Of a stretch of DNA of 64,000 nucleotides, positions 21,482-33,435 are shown in pieces. Origin of the DNA: Seminavis robusta (Eukaryota > Bacillariophyta > Bacillariophyceae > Naviculales > Naviculaceae); NCBI GenBank assembly GCA_903772945.1, contig CAICTM010000026.1, forward strand, positions 62,001 to 126,000, given 5' to 3'. Both the position numbers and the translations under genes were made by a program. The notes below the pieces were generated by a model, which was not told where the DNA came from, searched no databases, and saw only the letters and a list, made by a program, of their open reading frames with translations. Every line of letters begins with the position of its first letter. The stretch's first letter is position 1.

Positions 21482-23818
21482 ATGACTATGAAGGGCACAA
21501 GGCTTTTGTCGAAGGTTGCTCGTCGCATCAAGTGCCGAGCGACAAAATCGACTGGCCCTGGAGGATGGATGTCCATTCAAGTTCAGCACCGTCGCCACTG
21601 GCTCTCGTCGGCTTCATCCCGTGACTTTGATCCCTACGATCGCTACAGAAGCAAGACAATGACGGAAGATATCTGGGAAGAAATCCAAAAGGAAAATGAA
21701 CATACCCGAAGGTCGATCGACAAGGGGCTCTATAACAGAGTCTTGGAAGAGATTCTGCACGCAATGCAACATTTGCAAAATGCGGCATCAGCGGACGAGC
21801 CTGGTCCCACTGGAAAGTTTCTTTACAGTTTTCATGACAATCCACAATTGGGACAGCGAATCTACAAGAGAAGACCCGTCTCATCATCATCAGTAGAGCC
21901 ATCCAGCAATCACACTACAGTTATGGAATTCTCTCCAGATCGATCTCTGGTCGCCATGTCTCTGAGTGCAGACGAATCCTTAGTGGCGTGCCTAGTTGAA
22001 GACGAGACCCAATCAGATACTACGTTTAGTAGACCAAAAAGAGTGATTGTGAGGCATATTGATTCTGGAACTGAGCTAGACGTAGACGTTTCAACAAAAC
22101 CAAAGTCAACAACAGCAGAAGCACACTTGGATATATCTTCTTTGGAAATGGGACCTCTTCAACCAAACGACACACAATATTCCCTTTTCCTGGTGACCAA
22201 CGACAACCTGGGAAGACCACATGCAGTTTGGGCATGTGGAATTGAAGTGCATGACAAAGAGCAGGCAGGATTGCTCAGCCAATGCTCCCAGCTCAAGCTC
22301 TTGCACTGCAGCTCTGACCCAGCGGAAATGGTCAACGTTCAAAGAACCAAGGGATGTCACTACATGGCTATACAAGCCACCACCAAAACTTGCAATGAAG
22401 TATATCTTTGTCAGGACTTGGCCAGCACTCCTCGGTTGGTTTGTGAAAGATCCAATGGGATCATGTACCACTTGGATGTCGGGGCTAATGATGACATTTA
22501 CATCTTGGTCAGCTCGGTTGGTAACACTACCAATTCTGAACTGGGCCTGGAGTATTCGTTGTGGAAAACAACAGTAGATGATCTCCCACTGCAGCTCGGC
22601 CATGGACAATGTGGTACGCTTGTTGCAGGTGGATCCGATAGCGAGTACGCCATAACAGACATGGATATCTTTGCAAACTTCACGGCACTTTACGAGAGAT
22701 CCACAACGAATGGGAAGCAGCGAATCAGCATTCTACCAAAAGCAGCTGACAGCAGCGAACCATCTCTTGGCCCGAGTGATAATATTATTGTTCCAATTGC
22801 CAGTTGTCATGATGGGGACGATTGCATTCAGGTTTCGCCTGGTGGTAATATGCACTTTGAAGCGAATCACGTTCGATTCTCTTCTGAAAGCCCTTCATCG
22901 CCTCCGTCTGTCTACGAGTTCGACATCCTCACAAAGGAACTCAGGCTTGTCTCTGGGGATGCGAATGCCCCTGCAAACAGAGTACAGCAAAAGAGAGTGC
23001 ATGTCACTAGCAAGGACGGCACAAAAGTTCCCCTTAGTCTGATTTATCGAGAGAAGAACGCGACAACTAGTACGCAGCAGGAGACCAGGCCAACCGTGCT
23101 CATTGGATACGGTTCTTATGGAGAACCGCTTGATCTTTCCTACAATCCAGCTCTTGTACCGTTGCTGAAACGTGGTTTTGTACTTGCATACGCACATGTA
23201 CGCGGTGGTGGTTGCCTAGGCAGAGACTGGTATATGAAAGGGCGTCTGTACAACAAACACAAGGCCATTGAAGATTATATAGCATGTGCCCAGGCCTTGT
23301 CTAGTCCACCTCTTTCAATGACTGAAGCACGAAAGCTCTCAGCATTGGGGTTCAGTGCAGCTGGGGTGACAATTGGTGCCGCAGTCAATCAAACTCCAGA
23401 CGTTTTTGGGACTGTTGTCCTAATAAGTTGCTTCCTGGACGTTAAGAAAACGATGGAGAACGACCAGCTCTTTCTCACCGAGCACGAGTATGATGAGTTC
23501 GGAAATCCCACAGCTGACCCAGAAGCAGCCGAAGCGATTTCATCATACTGCCCCGTTTCCAATGCACTGAATGGCAAAGAGGAGCATACTGCTCGCTTCT
23601 TGATCGCTGGCACATTTGACGATCATCAAGTTCCTTTTTACAACTCTCTCATCTATGGGAAAAAGTTGCGTGCGAAGAGCAGAGTGAAGAGCCGGGTTCA
23701 CATTCACATTGAACATCACGGAGGACACTATCTCCAGCCGCAAATTGCAGCGCTGCAGGCTGCATTTCTATTGGGGAACAAGGCTTCGTACTATGGAATA
23801 CTGGTCGAAGAGGAATAG
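21482..23818 (+). CDS. Prolyl oligopeptidase family serine peptidase (S9A, OPB-like)
   Basis: Single exon, 778 residues from the first ATG (21482). The N-terminal ~45 residues are Arg/Lys/Ser-rich without acidic residues, which suggests a mitochondrial presequence. The middle is a divergent beta-propeller. The C-terminal catalytic alpha/beta-hydrolase domain has YGSYGEPL, AHVRGGGCLGRDWY, the serine elbow GFSAAG (Ser about 625), an Asp in GTFDDHQVPF (about 713) and the His in HHGGHY (about 746). The family elbow is GxSxGG; here the fifth position is Ala, which still allows a tight turn. All three catalytic residues are present, so a working oligopeptidase is likely. Similarity to oligopeptidase B and PREPL-type proteins is clearest in the last 250 residues. 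Confidence 0.88.
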   Translation: MTMKGTRLLSKVARRIKCRATKSTGPGGWMSIQVQHRRHWLSSASSRDFDPYDRYRSKTMTEDIWEEIQKENEHTRRSIDKGLYNRVLEEILHAMQHLQNAASADEPGPTGKFLYSFHDNPQLGQRIYKRRPVSSSSVEPSSNHTTVMEFSPDRSLVAMSLSADESLVACLVEDETQSDTTFSRPKRVIVRHIDSGTELDVDVSTKPKSTTAEAHLDISSLEMGPLQPNDTQYSLFLVTNDNLGRPHAVWACGIEVHDKEQAGLLSQCSQLKLLHCSSDPAEMVNVQRTKGCHYMAIQATTKTCNEVYLCQDLASTPRLVCERSNGIMYHLDVGANDDIYILVSSVGNTTNSELGLEYSLWKTTVDDLPLQLGHGQCGTLVAGGSDSEYAITDMDIFANFTALYERSTTNGKQRISILPKAADSSEPSLGPSDNIIVPIASCHDGDDCIQVSPGGNMHFEANHVRFSSESPSSPPSVYEFDILTKELRLVSGDANAPANRVQQKRVHVTSKDGTKVPLSLIYREKNATTSTQQETRPTVLIGYGSYGEPLDLSYNPALVPLLKRGFVLAYAHVRGGGCLGRDWYMKGRLYNKHKAIEDYIACAQALSSPPLSMTEARKLSALGFSAAGVTIGAAVNQTPDVFGTVVLISCFLDVKKTMENDQLFLTEHEYDEFGNPTADPEAAEAISSYCPVSNALNGKEEHTARFLIAGTFDDHQVPFYNSLIYGKKLRAKSRVKSRVHIHIEHHGGHYLQPQIAALQAAFLLGNKASYYGILVEEE

Positions 23819-24765
23819 CTTTGATTGACAAGGACCTAGTTTGACCTGAAGGGATAGAATTATTGGGAGTATTTCGATTCTACAAGTCTTCGAAGAGACA
23901 TTGGACCCCACGAACACCTGGCGAAGCACATGAGGCCGAGAAGTCCCGAACACATGAAACAAAACGTGTGAGATTTAACAAGGAAACACATGGACTTAGC
24001 CACGGGGCATGAAACAACACTCGAAGACAAAAAGGAGTCCAGTCACGAACGAAAAGACTTACGTTTTGGAAAAGCAACCGCGGAAACACCTCGCAAGGTG
24101 CGGCCATGACACCACCACACCGAACACCGCAACAGCAACAACAACAACAACAGGAGGAGGCAACAACAGTAGAAGCAGAACTCAGAGAAATCGCCAAGAC
24201 TTCCTGGATGGCATCATCATTTTTCGACGGCATGGTCTTGTCGGCGCCATGGTCTTGTAGTGGGAGAGATATTGTTGCGATTCCCGAGAAACTGAACAGA
24301 AGATGCGATACAAGGCAATGGGGAGACTGTAGAGAGTAGCCGAATAGACAATGCAAGAGGAAACGGTTAGCAACGAAGAATCAAGAAGGAACAAACAACA
24401 AAACCACCATGGTCGCACTTACAATTGGGTAACAAAAGGACAGAAATGAAGAAAAAAATCCGAGACGAAAAGGGGAAGCTTCTCCCGCCAAAAAAGCTCC
24501 ACTCCATCAAATTTCGACCACCGAACGATATGGCTCCACTTTCGAACCAATGCATTATAACCCAATGAATACAACAGATGCCGAAAGAGAGACCAATGCG
24601 GAGTTGGCAAGGATAGATTTGGAGGGCTTTGAAAAGGGTGACGGAAGAAGCTTCTGGAAGAAAAAGGGAACGTTCTCGAAGTCCAGTTAAATTTCGAAAT
24701 TTCCCAGAGCAAACTCCCGATGCAGGTATAAGAATTAGCAACATAGTTTTAGTCTCTCGCTGTTG
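23819..24765. other. Spacer upstream of the MULE transposase
   Basis: About 950 bp. It has a (CAA)n run at about 24124-24150. Frames on either strand are short and compositionally poor. This stretch may belong partly to the transposon, but I could not find a matching inverted copy downstream of the transposase. Confidence 0.35.
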
Positions 24766-27632
24766 ATGATAGGTCAGTACGTAGCCATGTCGCAACAATG
24801 GAATAGCAACCGCTGGAATCGGAGCCAAGGGTATCACTGGAAAACGTACTACGGTCAAGGCGGTAACTTCGGACATAATGGAGCGCGATATCTGTACAAT
24901 GATGTAACTACGACGGCACAGGACACCACAGCTAAAAAGCCACCAAGTCGACTAGCAAACTTTATAGAGGACGCAAAATGCAAGCTGTGCCACACGCTGA
25001 AGGATGCTCAAGCAGAGATATCTAATCATTACGGTGGGTATTACAAGGACGAATATTGCATTAAGGCTGATGGAACAGAGAAAGGCAAAGATTGCACAAA
25101 GTACAAGTATCACTGTGTAGCCACTATGCACCACCCACAAACCGGGCTGACAGTCAAATGCAAATGGAGGTGTCAGATTCGAAAGCAGACGTCCCTGAAC
25201 GGAGAGACTTACCAGGTTTATTCCAAGTCGTTCCTTGAACACAACCATCCAATGAAACAACAGCCAACGTCCCCCCAAGATCAACATGGATTGCCCTTCG
25301 CTGTGCAGAGCTTTATTGAATCGATGATCCAGCAAGAGAATGCTGTTAGAAACAGATGCATATTGAAAATAAGACCGGAAGAGATTCGCCAAGTGCTTAC
25401 AGAGGCAATAGAATGCAGCCGGCGTCAAAACAATGGAAACCATCCACTGTACAACCAAACCCACTTGCTCAAACCTGATTTCCGCGAACACCTGAAGGCA
25501 CAAATTCGGAGCTACATCGATCATCAGAAAATCAGGTACATGGAAACCCAGTTGGGTAGCAACCGTAAGCTGGACAATGCGTATAACCTTTATCGTGCGC
25601 TGCAAAACTGGAGGATGGACTTACCTGCTGGGTATCAGCCCAAGTGTTATGACAGCGCCGACGAACTGGCAGAAGCAATTGGAGTCAGTGCGGATCAGAT
25701 TTTCATTTTCGATCTATCATTTGGCGAAGTGCACAGCCGTTTCGCGAAGTCAATGAACCTCAACAGTGACACCAAGCTATCGGAATTCAAGCAGAAGATG
25801 GAACAAGCATTCCTTGCAACTTCGCCAACAGGTCTATTTATGCTGATGCACCTGGCAATGAGAACCAAGGGCACAAGACAAATCTGTGCTGACGATACAG
25901 GTGGAACCTGTTCGAACATGAGCACTCTGATTGTTATGGGGGCATTATCTGTAAAGGAACGCGAAACACAAGGGCAGGTGACATCCTCGCTTTGACCAAT
26001 CGCATACCTTCATGTTGGAGCCGAAAGGTTCTATCCATACTGTTTGGCGCTGTACGTACTGAGGAACACCTGCAAGAAACTGTTCAATGTTGACTTTGAA
26101 CTAGACTGGGGAACTTCGGACCGCGCAGACACTTTCATTAAAGCCCACCGTTTCTTTCGAAGTCATCCAACGTGTTGCGATACCGCTCCAGAGCATTACG
26201 TGCATGTCACGAACAACAGGAATATTAGTTCACATGAAGCCTCTGCGAAAACGACGAAAGACACTCACCAAGAACCCATGCCTGAAGAAACTGTGAGCAG
26301 TCGCCAAGATGTACCCCTCTCTATTGATTGGGTGGCATGGCGTGAACAGGCCCTCATTCCACCACACAACTACGGTGCTACCTTGTGTTATTTCCATGTG
26401 ATGCAACACTTTTCCAAGAATGATGGATTTGTTAAAAAATTCAAGGACCGATCCTTTGCGAGAGTAAACAACAAGAGGAACGACAGTAAGAACATCAAGT
26501 CAGAGGCTTATCGTCAGGTGCAGCTTATACACCAGTGCAAGACAACAGAGCAACGAGCCAAGGTGGCTGAGCTGGTCCTTCGTCATTGGTCTGAGGAACG
26601 CAATGAACAAGAGGCCGCAGCTCATTATCTTCGAATGTACGCGACTGGCCCCTACTTCAACCACAATTACGCCTGCACTGGATTCTGTGGAGTCCCATGC
26701 AGTAACTGCAGCAACGAGAGCTTCAACCATCATGCAATCAAAGCGAAAGACTCACCTGTGGAGCTTAATGTATCTCTTGGGAGGCTTTTGGTTGATACGC
26801 TGGTGAGTCTCCTGAGAAGGGATGCCATGGACAGAGCCGATCCATGCACTATAGTGGTACCTCGTACCTGTTCTTTGCTTTGTCTCGTAGTATCAACCTT
26901 CATGAAAATGAACCGAGACATTGTTCCTCTTTCGCAGAACGCAATGGGAGTTCCCAATGCATGGATAGCAAACGTTGGATTTCGAATTGGACATCCCCTG
27001 ACTCAAGAAAGAATTGCTCTGATTCGGTCCTCCCTGCAAGGGGACGATGAATCGTTTGAAGACCTGTACTCGGAAAGGGAACAAGGACGTGACATCATTG
27101 CAAGGAAGATGATTGCTGTTACAAGGAACAGTTGCATTCTTACCATGCGTACGAGTGATAACACAGTGGTGGGTGACTGTGAAGATTGCCGTAAAAGGAA
27201 TGGATACAATTGCCCTGCAGCTGCTTTCCTTCGCAGTCGGTATGGACAATTCGATGTTCAAATCGAAGATATGCGAAAAGTCCCTTGCAACACACGGCGT
27301 CGAGGATATAAGGCTCAAGGAAGAGGAAGACGGGATGGAATGTACACAGGAGGGCTCTTGAAGGATGGCAGAGTCGCCAGGATGACACCCAAGATGCTGG
27401 AAACCAAGACGTCTTTCTTGGAAAGTCTTTCGACGGAGCATTGGTTCAAGCAGTCGATTACTTGGGCTTGGAAGTGTCCGATAAACAGAGGTCCCTTTGG
27501 CAGGGAGACCAATCGACCAAGAAGAACGCAGAACATGAAATGTGCCTTCACGAGTTGCTGCTCTTCTTGAAGGATGGTCCAATGTACAGAGACCTTCAGC
27601 GACGCATTGCTTCGAAGACGAAACAGGAATGA
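24766..27632 (+). mobile_element. Decayed MULE (Mutator-like) DNA transposase
   Basis: A transposase of about 950 codons. The N-terminal region (about 25100-25260) has a WRKY/GCM1-type zinc finger with CKWRC and a closing HNHP, the DNA-binding module of many MULEs. The catalytic core follows: an aspartate in CADDTGG (about 25891), a second in GTSDRADTF (about 26107), a CYFHVMQHF block, a C-rich stretch (CGVPCSNC) and NESFN, the expected third acidic residue. The main frame is interrupted once by a TGA at 25993-25995 between two parts that share one reading frame. Near 27400-27440 the sensible sequence (VQAVDYLGLEVS..., ending at 27632) moves to another frame, which indicates an indel. Terminal inverted repeats were not found. 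It is probably a recently inactivated copy. Confidence 0.8.
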
Positions 27633-28100
27633 GAATATTCGCGTATTCGGAATAATGAGAGACCATGCCATATCTTACGTTCTTTCGCGAATGAGGTTGT
27701 GGTATTGGTGCGGTGCAGTATCGAACAGAAGTGCAGGTGGCTGAAAGCTCTCAACGCAGAGGTATAAGAGAAGACCAATATAAAGTACTTAGGCTGTTGT
27801 CACCAGCATGGCTCTACTAGATTACTCGGCGTTCCCTATCTGTGAGTTGATACTGGAGGAACCGCTGCAGGTTGGCGTCGTTTTGGTTCCCCTTTGGTTC
27901 TGCACGACATCAACAATGGACAGTGAGCAATACATAGTGTTTGTTTGTACCAAAACGGATTTGACTTACGCCTTGTGGCGACGGATCCATCCGTTTTAGA
28001 GCAACTGCACAATTCATAATCGTTCGGCCGCAGTGATTACAGTGCTCCGAATTCCTTCTTCTTCCTCATTGCGACTTTTTCCTTCGAACAATCTGCCACC
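27633..28100. other. Spacer after the transposase
   Basis: About 470 bp. It contains a short inverted repeat, AAAACGGAT at about 27953 and ATCCGTTTT at about 27991. No gene is seen. It may include the 3' end of the transposon and must include the promoter of the next gene. Confidence 0.4.
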
Positions 28101-29852
<1,752 letters not shown>

Positions 29853-30333
29853 TGTGATTGATTGATTCGAGGAGACTCTTACACGACAATCTACTGATGA
29901 CGAAGACTAGAACGGCATGTTCTGGTGTCGGTGTGAGTGTATTGTGTGTGGTGAGGTAGTTCGATAGATTGATTCTGATGAGTCGAGTCGAGGGCGATTG
30001 AGTCACTCGCTGTTTCGTCAGCGATCTCTTCAAAGTATGAGTTGAAGTATGTGAGATCGCCTGTGCGTCTATGTATTCAGCGAGTGTACGGTTTAACAAG
30101 TTGGGTATTTACGTGGTGGTCAGTCGTGGCATTGTCACATATTCCGAGTTCTGGTATTTATTTAACCACCATCAATATCTATATATCCAATCAACTATAT
30201 GTGACTAGCCATTTCTCTGTTATGACCAGAGACATTGTGGTGTTTGTGCAATGAGTCCCACTTTCAAAAACGGAAATCTCTATCATTCAGGGAATTACTG
30301 TAGAGGAGCCAACCCGGACCTTCAGCTTTCTAG
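29853..30333. other. Convergent spacer with a direct repeat of the CDS end
   Basis: About 480 bp between converging genes. A 22-bp segment from the end of the upstream coding region (29807-29828) is repeated exactly at 29874-29895, just past its stop. No gene is seen. Confidence 0.5.
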
Positions 30334-32887
30334 TTAGAGCTCGTGGAGCTGCTTAAAAGCGTCATCACAGGCAATGTGACTCTCCATTTGGAGGACGTAT
30401 CGACATGTGTCTGGCTCATCCGCAGACAGAACCTTGGTTTCCGCCCCACAGGTAACAATCGCAGTGGCCGATCGTTGTGGTCCATTCCAACACTTGACAC
30501 CATTGGTCCATTTCAAAATGCGGTTACCAGTTTCATTGTCGTAGCTTGCGCTGTCCCAAGAGCCCAGACCAGTCCCACTCGCGGAGTCACCCTCTTTCTG
30601 TGCAGCTGACCCAAAGAGACAAACCTCGTACGTGTATTTGCCAGCCTTGACGGAATGACATTGATCTTTCAAGGCGTATAGTTCACCATCTTGGCCAAAG
30701 CGGGATTCCTTGACGCCGTCCACAACATCCACAATATCTTCAAGAGTTTTTTCCGTATTCCTTTTTTCCCGCTCGTGCTCAGATTTCTTCTTATCCAAAT
30801 CATCGAGAGACTTTTGCAACGCATCATCAATCGAAAGATCCCACTCAGCCGCGATTGATTGAAGCATATCGTTCTCCTCTCTCGGGTGGACGGCATCGTA
30901 GCCGTAGTATCCATCTGGCATGACAGTTGGCAACGCATTGTCGGCATCGGCAGCACATGCTTCTGCCTTCTCCTTGGTGAAGGTGGGGGTTGTACACAGG
31001 ATTTGTGCTGCCTTGAGTACAGGTGAAGGGGGCAGTGTGATGGAGCCTCGGGTCACTGCATTTGGGGGGCAAGAAGCAACCCAGGGAGATGTGGAACACG
31101 TCTTTTCGCTTTTGTCTGCGGCATTCTGATTGAACTCTGGTAGGATTGCCTGGAAAATTTGCCAAACGTGAGCAAGTGACAGTTTGGAATAGACCAGTGT
31201 TCCAACAGCCAGAGTCAGTAGGTCTTGCCGCAGCTGATCCTGGTCTTGAGTAGATTGAGCCAAACCATTCATCAATAATATTTGCGCCGAGACAGCGTAG
31301 TCATAACCCCGTTCGATAGCTTCCACTCGACTTTCCAAAGTGGATTGCACGGTTTCGTACGCTTCTTTGTCAATCGGCTCTTTCTCTTCTACAACCTTTT
31401 CCGCATTTTCCTCTGCTTCCTTCTCTTCATTGCTGCTATCGTCTTGATGCTCCTTGAGCAGTGCTTCGATGCCATCAGAAATCTCTTTGGCTCTTTGCAG
31501 AAAGGCTACTCTGGGTTGCGAGAAAAGAGACTCCTTGAGAGTTTCCATAATCTCTTGGTCAGCCGATTTGGTTTCGCTATTATCAGCATCCTGGTTTTGC
31601 TCATTGTTGTTGGCGTCTTCATCCTCCGTTTGGCTGTCTTCTGCTGCACCTTCATAATCCTCATCAATGTAATCATCTGGGAATCCATCATCATCCATGG
31701 GGCGGTAGTCGTCATCGCATTCCTGAAGCCGTCTCCGACCAGGTTTGTTGCGTCTACTAGATCGTTTTCGATGATTTCGGTTGTCGTCCGTCTCAAGGAA
31801 TTTCTTGTAACGATCTTCCGTTTGCTTGGCATTCTTAATCATCAAATCTGCCAATGTCTTTCCTTCCTCTCGTACATTGGTGTGCATTCGTTTCAAAACA
31901 GCTTTTCCTTGATCCTCTCGATTCCACAAGAGCGCTGCATCAACTCCCGCTAGGCGCAGTGGGACACAGGTGGATTCGTCCATGTCGGCAGCCCGTTCCA
32001 TTTCTCCCGCCATTTGGCAAGAATGTACAATCAAACTAGTGAGTTCCTCGTTGGTCAAAGGCTCCAACAATCCCGTCAAGCTGTCATTGGACGTCGTCGT
32101 CGTTGTCATTGCTACTCGTTGGGAAATTTCGGCTGCTCGATTGACCCGTTGCTGCATGAATTCATGCTTGACCTGGTCGATTTCTGATTCCACTTCACCC
32201 AATTGCTCCTGGATTTGTTCTAGCCGTTGGTCTACTTTTTCCTTTTCGGCTTGCTTTTCTTGAAGAACCAATTGGAAGGCTTCAATCTCTTTTTGTCGCT
32301 TGTTTTGACCAATAGCGAATTCCTTGGCCATTCGTTGTTGCAAGGCTCGTTCTTCGGCCAGCACTTGATCACAGATATCGGGACAAACAGAGGGCAATTC
32401 GTCCGACCCATCGCAGCAATCGCAAATGCCATCGTGGAAGCGCGAGTAGGGGATTTGCAGCTTTTTCTGTTGTGGACATTGGTACGTTTTGCTAATGTGT
32501 GTGATGAAAAAAGACAGGAGTTAGTGGTACCGTAGTAGCTAGTACAAGTAACTTCAACTACTCGACTGGTGTCCTTTTTGGAACGCTCATTTCGAGATAT
32601 AAGCTAGATAGATACAACACACAATGAAGTATCGGCAGTAATACTCACCTAAACTCCGTCACTGCTGGAACCCCCGTAAAGGCGCCCATGGTGGATCCTG
32701 AGCAGGCATTGGTGTGGGGTTCATCGGCACCATCGAGAGGACAATCGCAGTAACCATCGTCAATTTGATCATCTGATACTGTATGCATGGCACTTCCGCC
32801 TTCCTTGCCCCACCCAATGGCACATTCCAAGGCGCATGCTGGAAGTGCCAAAAGCAGTGCGATCAGTGTGACAATAACTGGCTTCAT
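30334..32887 (-). CDS. Glucosidase II beta subunit
   Basis: Two exons, 32887-32649 and 32491-30334 (donor GTGAGT, acceptor ATTAG), 798 residues. The beta subunit anchors the glucose-trimming alpha subunit in the ER and supports the calnexin cycle of glycoprotein folding. A signal peptide (VTLIALLLALPACA) is followed by two LDL-receptor class A-like modules with DDGYCDCPLDGADE and HDGICDCCDGSDE. Next come a long charged coiled coil and a very acidic middle section. The C-terminal MRH (mannose-binding) domain begins at GELYALKDQCHSVKAGKYTYEVC, split here as GELYALKDQC and YTYEVC, and includes GVKCWNGPQRSATAIVTC. The protein ends in LHEL rather than the usual HDEL retrieval signal. Length exceeds the human protein (about 528) because of the coiled-coil/acidic part. 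Confidence 0.93.
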
Positions 32888-33435
32888 GCTGTATTATTGA
32901 CTCTTTCCAAACAAAAACGATAGGCCCAGCACCACAGGGTAATGCACTCTCAAGCTAATTGCTTGCTGGACCAGCACAAGAAACACACAAACTCTACTCC
33001 TGAATACAGCCTAAAGCCGCCCTCGATCTCCTTTTTTCCAAGGTTGTCTGTGCCAACTGAAAGATGTGCAGTCACGGCACCATGGTCGGAAGATCGTCGA
33101 AGACATCATGTGGACATTGGATTCGAAAGCCAGAAGAGCTGTAGAAACTGCTCTCCACAAATAACCTTAGCAATGTTGATCTCCATTCTCAATATCTATT
33201 AATAAAAGAGTATCGGTACAGGTTCCCACAGTTATGAATTGCTAGAGATTACGAATGTTACAACACCAACCCTAAATCAATGAATTACACTTGGTGCGAG
33301 CCTCAGTCCGCATCTTCTACAGCGTGAATTAAAACATTAGAACGGTGGCTGATGAGGAGGTGTAGCTCCTTCGTTGCAAGGTCGCGGCATCATTCAAACT
33401 GACCAGCAATCCAACTCTACTACGGTACTATCACT
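32888..33435. other. Spacer upstream of glucosidase II beta
   Basis: About 550 bp between the start of one minus-strand gene and the end of the next. A short plus-strand frame (32942-33202) has no recognisable feature. No gene is called. Confidence 0.4.

Noticed and set aside
25977-26019. A short intron that would remove the TGA in the MULE core
   Set aside because: The only visible GT-AG pair (43 nt) would break the frame, so a plain in-frame stop is the simpler reading.
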